From: Ardenticatenales bacterium
GTDB taxonomy: Bacteria; Chloroflexota; Anaerolineae; Promineifilales; Promineifilaceae
NCBI GenBank assembly: GCA_020634515.1
Contig: JACKBL010000003.1
Coordinates: forward strand, 558,001 to 622,000
Direction of reading: 5' to 3'
Length of the DNA: 64,000 nt
Shown here: piece by piece, positions 58,545 to 64,000 of the stretch
Layout: every line of letters starts with the position of its first letter
Position numbering within the stretch: position 1 is the stretch's first letter
Translations under genes and position numbers: made by a program
Notes under the pieces: model-generated
The model's input: the letters and a program-made list of their open reading frames with translations, nothing else
Database searches by the model: none
What the model was told of the DNA's origin: nothing

Positions 58545-59882
58545 CTAAAAACCGGGGTTCTTCTCCGTTTCGGCGGGGGCGATGAGTTCACTGAGGAGGA
58601 TGGTCGTGCCCAACCAGAAAATGCCGGCCATGAGTCCGGCGACCACGTCGCTGAGGTAGTGCGTACCCAGAGCCATCTGGCTAATGCCAATGAGAACCAG
58701 GAGGGTAATTGTGCCCAAAGCCGTGGTGACTTGCCAGCCCCACTTGGGAACGCCGCGCACAATCAGGTAAGCGATGAACCCGTACAAAAGGACGGCGTGC
58801 ATCGGTTCGTCGGCGGGAAAGCTGAAGGTGCGCCCGGGGACGAGGGTGGCGGGGAAGGAAGGGGGGCGGCGCTGCACGAAGTGGGTGAGCAGGAGATTGA
58901 GCAGACTGCCGCCGGCGACGGAAATCCAGAGGGCGATGAGTCGACGCCACCGTTTTTGCCATAAAAGGAGGATAGCTACCAGCGCCGTGCCAATGAAGAT
59001 GATGTCCATTGACGCCAGTTGTCCGATCAGGAGAAAGAACTCCTGGCTTTCGGCGGTGACGTTGAGGAGGAACCAGACGGCAACGCCGGCATCGTAGAGG
59101 GCAAACTCCTCCCGCGCCAGCACGTCTTGAGTGATGCCACCAAAGAGCCAGCCACTGATGACGACGAGGCCAAAGCTGATGGTGACGACGAAGGTGGCCC
59201 CGCCGGCGGGATTGAAGCGGTAGCGCAGCCAGGCGAAGAATTGGGGCAGGCGCAAACGATGACTGATGCGCAACAGGCGGGCGCGCACGCGGCTTTCCTG
59301 GCGGGACCAGCGGCGGATGAGCCAGATGCTGCCGGCAATGACCAGCACGGCCAACAGCAGACTCCAGCCAATCCGCTGCAAAATATGGTCCAGTCGTTCC
59401 AGGTTGTTGCCAAAAACGTAGCCAAGCAGCCCGATGACGGTGGCCCAGATGATGGCTCCCAGGATGTCGTAGAGGATGAAAAGGCGGGTGGGCATCTGGT
59501 TAATGCCGGCAACAACCGCCGTAAACACCCTGATCACGGGAATGAATCGGGCCACAATCAACGCCTTGGGACCATGCCGGCGGAAAAACGCCTGGCTCTT
59601 CTCCATCCCCGTCCCATCTCCATGCAGCCGGCGCAGCACGCGCGGTCCGTGGCGACGCCCCAGCGTGTAGCCGATGGAGTCCCCCGCCACCGCGCTCACC
59701 GCGCCCACGGCGATCACTATTTCGATGGAAAGGGTGCTATGCGAAGCAAACGCGGCCACGATCAGCAGCACCGTTTCTCCCGGCACAGGTAAACCCGCGC
59801 CTTCCAGGATTAACATGCCGGCAAGAATAAAGTAGCCATAGGTAGCGATATATGGAGACAAAAAAACGACCAGTTGGGTCAT
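58545..59882 (-). CDS. DedA-family membrane protein fused to a PAP2-like domain
   Basis: 445 residues. Residues ~1-200 are DedA/SNARE-associated: EGAGLPVPGETVLL, AGDSIGYTLGRRHG, and FFRRHGPKALIVARFIPVIRVFTAVVAGINQM, with the paired Arg residues of undecaprenyl-phosphate flippases. Residues ~230-440 are a PAP2 phosphatase domain with HFVQRRPPSF and SQMALGTHYLSDVVAG. The central PSGH motif is replaced: FSFPADEPMHAV stands where FSFPSGH-MHAV is expected, removing the catalytic His. DedA-PAP2 fusions in lipid carrier recycling are known; here phosphatase activity is doubtful. Its ATG overlaps the upstream stop (ATGA). Confidence 0.9.
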   Translation of the reverse strand: MTQLVVFLSPYIATYGYFILAGMLILEGAGLPVPGETVLLIVAAFASHSTLSIEIVIAVGAVSAVAGDSIGYTLGRRHGPRVLRRLHGDGTGMEKSQAFFRRHGPKALIVARFIPVIRVFTAVVAGINQMPTRLFILYDILGAIIWATVIGLLGYVFGNNLERLDHILQRIGWSLLLAVLVIAGSIWLIRRWSRQESRVRARLLRISHRLRLPQFFAWLRYRFNPAGGATFVVTISFGLVVISGWLFGGITQDVLAREEFALYDAGVAVWFLLNVTAESQEFFLLIGQLASMDIIFIGTALVAILLLWQKRWRRLIALWISVAGGSLLNLLLTHFVQRRPPSFPATLVPGRTFSFPADEPMHAVLLYGFIAYLIVRGVPKWGWQVTTALGTITLLVLIGISQMALGTHYLSDVVAGLMAGIFWLGTTILLSELIAPAETEKNPGF

Positions 59883-60895
59883 GTGGGTCTGTCCGTTGGC
59901 AGTTGCGAATGCGTCAGATAATCGGCCTCGGCGTCGCGCAGACGCTGCAAGTGCGTGTCGAAATAGCGGTCATTGAGGAAATCGACCCCCCAATCGACGG
60001 AATTCTGGGTATGCACGCCCATATGCCAGAGATACCGGGCGCAAACGAACAAGGGGATCGCCCGCGTGTCCAGGTCACTGATTGGACGTGTCTCGCGGTA
60101 GGCGTGTAGAAACGAAGGCCAGCGGGCGGCGATGGCGTCTTCCAGGCGACAACACCAGAGAAAGACGGCCAGATCATAAGCACGGTAGCTTTCCCCTCCG
60201 CAATCAAAGTCGAAGAAGGTGAGCGTGCCATCAGCCGTCATGTTAGCATGATACCCCTGGAGATCACCATGACAGAAGCCCTGCTCCAGCTCGGCGACAG
60301 GCAACGCCAATAGCCGCTCTCGCAACGTTGCCGCAAACTGCCGCACGTAGGCCCAATCATGCGGGCGATGGCTCAGGAACGGTTCAATGGTGTGCAGCGA
60401 CCGATCAATGAAGTAGGCGACATCCATGCAAAAGCGCGGATGGGGGCTGCTGAAGTCGTCGAGGGCGTGGTGCATGTGGGCCACGGCCTGCCCATATCGC
60501 CGCGCCAGGGTTGCCGGTTCCTGCGCGTAAGAGATTTCCGCGCCGGGGGCCTCGGTGAATAGCGCCAGGTAACGGGTTCCCTCCACGGCGGAAACGGCGC
60601 AGAAGTATTGACCATCCCGATAAGGAACCGGTTGCGCCGCCGGGAATCCTTTCCGCTTCAGGTGGTTGAGTACGTCCAGTTCGTATTGAATGTCGGCCAA
60701 TGTGCGCCAATGACGACGGTATGCCCGCAGGTAGTAGATGCCGGCATTCCTCATACAAACCTGATACGTGTGATTAAACCCACCGGAGTAAAACCGGCAT
60801 CCCGTCACCTCATCCTCCACAAACCCCGGCAGAACCTCCTCTATCAGCGCTGCCGGAGAAAGAATCGAGGCAATCGCCGGAAAAGGACCATTCAT
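59879..60895 (-). CDS. APH/ChoK-like kinase
   Basis: 338 residues. The APH catalytic loop reads GFCHGDLQGYHANMTADGTLTFFDFDCGGESYRAYDLAVFLW: catalytic Asp in HGD, metal ligand Asn, and the DFD magnesium motif. The N-lobe has GGFNHTYQVCMRNAGIYYLRAYRRHWR with the ATP Lys apparently replaced by Arg. The family includes homoserine kinase II, choline kinase and aminoglycoside kinases; this one resembles the homoserine kinase II/CotH-like group. Overlaps DedA-PAP2 by 4 bp (ATGA), so the two are co-translated, perhaps in polyprenol or lipid head-group metabolism; this is inference. Confidence 0.82.
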   Translation of the reverse strand: MNGPFPAIASILSPAALIEEVLPGFVEDEVTGCRFYSGGFNHTYQVCMRNAGIYYLRAYRRHWRTLADIQYELDVLNHLKRKGFPAAQPVPYRDGQYFCAVSAVEGTRYLALFTEAPGAEISYAQEPATLARRYGQAVAHMHHALDDFSSPHPRFCMDVAYFIDRSLHTIEPFLSHRPHDWAYVRQFAATLRERLLALPVAELEQGFCHGDLQGYHANMTADGTLTFFDFDCGGESYRAYDLAVFLWCCRLEDAIAARWPSFLHAYRETRPISDLDTRAIPLFVCARYLWHMGVHTQNSVDWGVDFLNDRYFDTHLQRLRDAEADYLTHSQLPTDRPT

Positions 60896-61054
60896 TTTCT
60901 ACTCTCCTTTGACCCCATCGCGCCGTCGCCTGAATATCCGGCCCGATTCGTGACGACTAGCCACCTATCGGGGAAAACTGGAGATTGGACCCATCTGGCT
61001 TAGCAGTTACCAAAAAAGCCTGAATCCCCGTTTCCCGCGTTAATCCGTGTCTCA

Positions 61055-61192
61055 AGTAACCGTCCGAAAACAACTTCACACTTTTTACGGACGGTTACTG
61101 ACAAGCTGTCACGGACAGCCGCTGTCCGTGACAGCCGCTGTCCATGAATGGCCGCTGTCCGCACATTTCCGCTAACTTAATTGCAGACAGCC
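61055..61192. repeat. Structured repeat family E, copy 2
   Basis: AGTAACCGTCCG (61055-61066) pairs with CGGACGGTTACT (61088-61099); the 21-nt loop is identical to that of copy 1, while one stem pair has changed from C-G to T-A. Then GCTGTCACGGACAGC, GCTGTCCGTGACAGC and GCTGTCCATGAATGGC follow, and an outer GCTGTCCGC/GCAGACAGC. Copy 1 has ATC/GAT where this has GTC/GAC. A solo family A arm is at 60981-60995. These fill the 312-bp gap 60896-61207. Confidence 0.9.
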
Positions 61193-61207
61193 ACGACCGA
61201 GATCGGC

Positions 61208-62548
61208 TCATGGATGCCAGGAAAGGGTGGGCACAGCCGCCGGCTGCGCGTACGGACCATTCGCCAGGTCATCAAAATACCCGTTCGCCTTCAAGCCGCC
61301 GTAGGAAAAAAGTGCCTGCCCCGCCGTGCCAATCGCCCGCGCCATGTCGATGCGGGCCTCAATTTCGGCAAAAGTGCAGTACCCCGTGCCAATGCCCGGA
61401 ATCACAAAACGCCCCGCGCTGCTGGCCTGGAAATCCGCCGTCAACGTCTCCCACCGCTGCTGCGTCCAGAAGCCCGGATTGTCACAATCATAGCTACCAG
61501 GGTAAATCATGGGCGAAATACTGTCAATGTAACCGCCCGCCACCCACGCCTTTGAGTCCTGATAGTAGTCGTAATACCCTTCCTGCCCGCCCCAGTTCCA
61601 GATGTCAATGTAGATGGGCCAGACGGCGGCGGACAACCAGAGACCCGGCTTGAGCGGCACAACCTGGTCATAAAACTTGGCAACCGTCCCGTTCACCTGC
61701 GCCCGCTGCCAATCCCCGTAGCTTAAGTAGCCATCGGGCGGAGTGGTGAAGCAGTTCGCGCCCGCGCTGGCCTCGCTCACCGGGTCGCAGGAGGTGTTCA
61801 CACCTTCGTAGCGAATGTGGTCCAGATGGATGCCGTCAATATCGTAGCGCGTTACCAGGTCCGCGCCCACCGCCAGCAGGTGATCATCCACGAAAGTGGA
61901 CGCGGGCGAAGCGCGCAGGTAACTGCTGCAAGCCACGTTGTAGCTGGTGTTCCATTGCAGCCCGTTTAACCGGCTCCCCGTGACGCCGTGGAAATCGCGC
62001 AAATCATAGTAGAACGGGCGCGGCAGCACGTTTTCCGCGGGCGGCGTCTGGCAATCGTCCCACACGGGATAGACGTTCAGGTAGGCGTGAACCTGGATAC
62101 CCTGCCCGTGCGCCGCCTGCACCAGCGTCGCCAGCGGATCCCAATACGGGCTGGGCGGCTGGCCGAACACGCCGCTGACGCGCTTCGCCCACGGCTCCAA
62201 GCCCGGCGCATAATAAGCGTCCGCATTGGCCCGCACCTGGAAGAAGATGACGTTGATGTGCGCGGAGGCGGCGTCGTTGACGATCTCCTCAATTTTGGCC
62301 GGGTCGGCGGGTTGGACACTGCTCGTCCAGTCAAAGCGCGTCACCCACATGCCACGAAACTCCACGCCAGATGGCGTCGGCGTGGCCGTCGGCGTCGGGG
62401 CGGGGGTGATGGTTGGCGTCGGTTCGGCTTTGGCCCACAAGGGTTCATACAGGCGCGCGTCTTGCAACGTGCGCGCGCTAACCACAATAACCAGCAGCAG
62501 CCCCAACACCCCGCAAAACAGCAGCCCCACCAGAATTCGGCGTTGCAT
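61208..62548 (-). CDS. Secreted or membrane-anchored GH10-like glycosyl hydrolase (GHL10)
   Basis: 446 residues from ATG 62548, with AGAGGG at good distance; the frame to 62617 is a shadow. A signal anchor (ILVGLLFCGVLGLLLVIVVSA) is followed by a TPTPTPTATPTP linker. The catalytic barrel has EFRGMWVTRFDW, AHINVIFFQVRANADAYY, a long insert, YDIDGIHLDHIRYEG with conserved acids and SPMIYPGSYDCDNPGFW. This is the glycosyl-hydrolase-like 10 (DUF187/FenI) family, thought to act on peptidoglycan or glycans. It lies next to a kinase and glycosyltransferase cluster; family E copy 2 follows its stop codon. Confidence 0.9.
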   Translation of the reverse strand: MQRRILVGLLFCGVLGLLLVIVVSARTLQDARLYEPLWAKAEPTPTITPAPTPTATPTPSGVEFRGMWVTRFDWTSSVQPADPAKIEEIVNDAASAHINVIFFQVRANADAYYAPGLEPWAKRVSGVFGQPPSPYWDPLATLVQAAHGQGIQVHAYLNVYPVWDDCQTPPAENVLPRPFYYDLRDFHGVTGSRLNGLQWNTSYNVACSSYLRASPASTFVDDHLLAVGADLVTRYDIDGIHLDHIRYEGVNTSCDPVSEASAGANCFTTPPDGYLSYGDWQRAQVNGTVAKFYDQVVPLKPGLWLSAAVWPIYIDIWNWGGQEGYYDYYQDSKAWVAGGYIDSISPMIYPGSYDCDNPGFWTQQRWETLTADFQASSAGRFVIPGIGTGYCTFAEIEARIDMARAIGTAGQALFSYGGLKANGYFDDLANGPYAQPAAVPTLSWHP

Positions 62549-62634
62549 AATGCCCTCTTTATCGCTAAAGTACCAGCGGCAAGGAATGAACTGCCTTTCT
62601 CCCCAAGATTGCTTCATTCTTGGTGAATCTCTGG

Positions 62635-62672
62635 AGATTGGACCAATTTCACCGGAGAAAACGGGTCCAATC
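62635..62672. repeat. Repeat family A, copy 6
   Basis: AGATTGGACCAATTTC (62635-62650), loop ACCGGA, GAAAACGGGTCCAATC (62657-62672): the same loop as copy 5, two mismatches in the right arm. The rest of 62549-62794 shows nothing else. Confidence 0.88.
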
Positions 62673-62794
62673 GGACTTGGGACTAACGATGAAATAATGA
62701 ATCAATCTGAAAAGGGGAAGTCATTCTTAGACGGTCACTTAACAGTTACGTTTTCTCTACCTGCTATTATCATGAAAACGGGGAATTCTTCAAC

Positions 62795-63448
62795 ATGACG
62801 CTCTACGACATCAGCCGCACGCTGAACCCGACACTGGCTCCGTGGCCGGAGGATACGCCGTTTGGCCTGACGCCCATGCTGCGGCGCGCGGACGGCCACA
62901 GCGTCAATTTGACGACGATTACCACGAGCGCGCACATCGGCACGCACATGGACGCGCCGCACCATTTTGCGGATGGTGTGCGTACGGTGGAGTCGCTGCC
63001 GCTGTCCATCTATTGGGGGACGGCCCAGGTTGTGACTGTGCGTCAAATGGCGGGGCCGTTAATGCCGGCAGATTTCACGCACATCAATCTCCATCTCGCC
63101 CCACGCATCCTCATTCACAGCCAGGCCAGTCACCTCGATCCCACCCGTTTCCCCGATGCCTTCGTGTACCCCAGCCCGGAGCTGGCCGCCTACCTGGGGC
63201 AGCAAGGCATCATCCTCTTTGGCTCCGACGCCCCCTCCATGGACGACGCCCACAGCACCGACATGCCCGGTCACAACGCGCTGCTGCGGCACGGCATCGC
63301 CATCCTCGAAGGATTGATGCTGGCGGACGTGCCCGACGGCGTGTATGAATTGGCGGCGCTGCCGCTGAAGATCGAAGGGGGCGATGGCAGCCCCGTGCGC
63401 GCCGCATTGAAAACAATCGACGTTACCACCTTGCCGCAAGCCGACTGA
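62795..63448 (+). CDS. kynB: Arylformamidase / cyclase-family metal hydrolase, probable KynB
   Basis: 217 residues. The metal-binding signature HIGTHMDAPHHF (HxGTHxDxPxH) is that of the KynB/cyclase family. It hydrolyses N-formylkynurenine to kynurenine, the second step of tryptophan degradation. The immediate neighbour, 25 bp downstream on the same strand, is kynureninase, which supports this assignment over other cyclase-family members. Tryptophan dioxygenase is not in the window. A solo arm of repeat family B (GCTTCCGGGAAGGT, 63449-63462) occupies the gap between the two genes. Confidence 0.9.
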   Translation: MTLYDISRTLNPTLAPWPEDTPFGLTPMLRRADGHSVNLTTITTSAHIGTHMDAPHHFADGVRTVESLPLSIYWGTAQVVTVRQMAGPLMPADFTHINLHLAPRILIHSQASHLDPTRFPDAFVYPSPELAAYLGQQGIILFGSDAPSMDDAHSTDMPGHNALLRHGIAILEGLMLADVPDGVYELAALPLKIEGGDGSPVRAALKTIDVTTLPQAD

Positions 63449-63473
63449 GCTTCCGGGAAGGTTTATTATTCCT

Positions 63474-64000
63474 ATGTTCGATCTCACACTTTCCGAAGCT
63501 ATGGCGCTCGATGAACAGGACGACCTGGCTCCGTTTCGCCAGGCGTTTGTGATTGATGACCCGGATTTGATTTATCTGGACGGCAATTCGTTAGGGCGGC
63601 TGCCGCGGGCGACGGTAGGGCTGTTGCAGGAGATGGTGACGCGGCAGTGGGGGCAGCGGTTGATTCGCAGTTGGAATGAGGGCTGGTTTACGTTGTCGCG
63701 GCGGGTGGGGGAGAAAATTGCCGGCATTCTCCACGCCCACCCCGACGAAATCATCATCGCCGACTCCACCTCCGTCAACCTGTACAAACTCGTCGTCGCC
63801 GCCCTGCACGCCCGCCCCGGTCGCCACACCATCATCAGCGACGACCTCAACTTCCCCTCCGACCTGTACATCTTCCAGGGCGCGCGCGGGAACGAACACC
63901 AACTGCGTATCCTCCCCTCCCCCGACGGCATCCACGGTCCCGTGCCGGCATTGGCCGCCGCGCTCGACGAAGACACCGCCCTCCTCTCCCTTTCGCACAC
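63474..64000 (+). CDS. kynU: Kynureninase, N-terminal 175 residues (3' end outside window)
   Basis: Open from ATG 63474 to the window end. DPDLIYLDGNSLGRLPRATVGLL is the classical kynureninase start, followed by TRQWGQRLIRSWNEGWF, the ADSTSVNLYKLVVAALH PLP-pocket strand and ISDDLNFPSDLYIFQG, where the NFP-SD segment is conserved. The PLP lysine lies beyond the window. It cleaves kynurenine to anthranilate and alanine. With kynB it forms the end of the kynurenine route. TGCCGGCA sites at 63720 and near 63944 lie within the gene. Confidence 0.95.
   Translation, partial: MFDLTLSEAMALDEQDDLAPFRQAFVIDDPDLIYLDGNSLGRLPRATVGLLQEMVTRQWGQRLIRSWNEGWFTLSRRVGEKIAGILHAHPDEIIIADSTSVNLYKLVVAALHARPGRHTIISDDLNFPSDLYIFQGARGNEHQLRILPSPDGIHGPVPALAAALDEDTALLSLSH

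Overview
The window is a GC-rich chromosome segment (about 60% GC by eye) with intact, densely packed housekeeping and transport genes. It holds no phage, plasmid, transposase, rRNA, tRNA or CRISPR locus that I can see. The gene styles suggest a Chloroflexota bacterium of the Anaerolineae/Ardenticatenia/Caldilineae type: Thr/Pro-rich secreted linkers, secreted beta-propeller and FN3-like proteins, an APC permease with UspA tails, a DnaE with two inteins, and many genes without a Shine-Dalgarno site. This placement is inference; there is no marker gene here to prove it.

Layout. 1-0.9 kb: C-terminus of a large secreted protein. 1.1-10.3 kb (minus): dnaE with two inteins, an EamA permease and a pabB-pabC fusion, close enough to form an operon. 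10.6-13.2 kb: copper ATPase copA behind a textbook promoter and a CsoR-type operator. 13.3-16.2 kb: a small unknown gene, a CcmC-like membrane protein, a DipZ/TlpA-type thioredoxin and a DinB-fold protein. 16.5-27.7 kb (minus): clpB, two M42 aminopeptidases, a triple beta-gamma-crystallin protein, an APH(9)-like kinase beside a decapitated nucleotidyltransferase, a Ycf48-like propeller, an SDR and an Rrf2 regulator. 28.2-36.1 kb: an MBL hydrolase, a Thr/Pro-rich membrane-anchored protein, the APC-UspA transporter and a large multi-domain histidine kinase. 36.1-38.6 kb (minus): RluD-type synthase, lspA and a methyltransferase. 38.8-41.7 kb: a GntR regulator translationally coupled to a tandem S51 (cyanophycinase-like) protein. 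42.1-49.1 kb: a complete peptide ABC transporter operon ending in an aspartoacylase-like hydrolase. 49.3-52.6 kb (minus): a four-domain rhodanese lipoprotein and a multiheme cytochrome lipoprotein interrupted by an in-frame UGA. 52.9-54.8 kb: DUF971, an unknown gene and a LysR regulator. 54.8-60.9 kb (minus): two glycosyltransferases, a coiled-coil protein, a DedA-PAP2 fusion and a kinase-like protein. 61.2-62.5 kb: a GH10-like secreted hydrolase. 62.8-64 kb: kynB and the start of kynU.

The intergenic DNA is unusual. At least five families of palindromic repeats (A-E below) recur, and several copies differ by base changes that keep the stems paired. The octamer TGCCGGCA occurs about once per kilobase, in genes as well as between them, and at the sites I inspected it separates a G-rich 5' flank from a C-rich 3' flank whatever the direction of the gene.

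The most promising functional lead is the cytochrome at 51165-52646. An in-frame UGA splits a lipoprotein signal, linker and first heme site from ten further heme sites, and it is followed at the right distance by a hairpin that fits the bacterial SECIS rule. Selenocysteine insertion is a testable explanation; a nonsense mutation or two separate genes are the alternatives.
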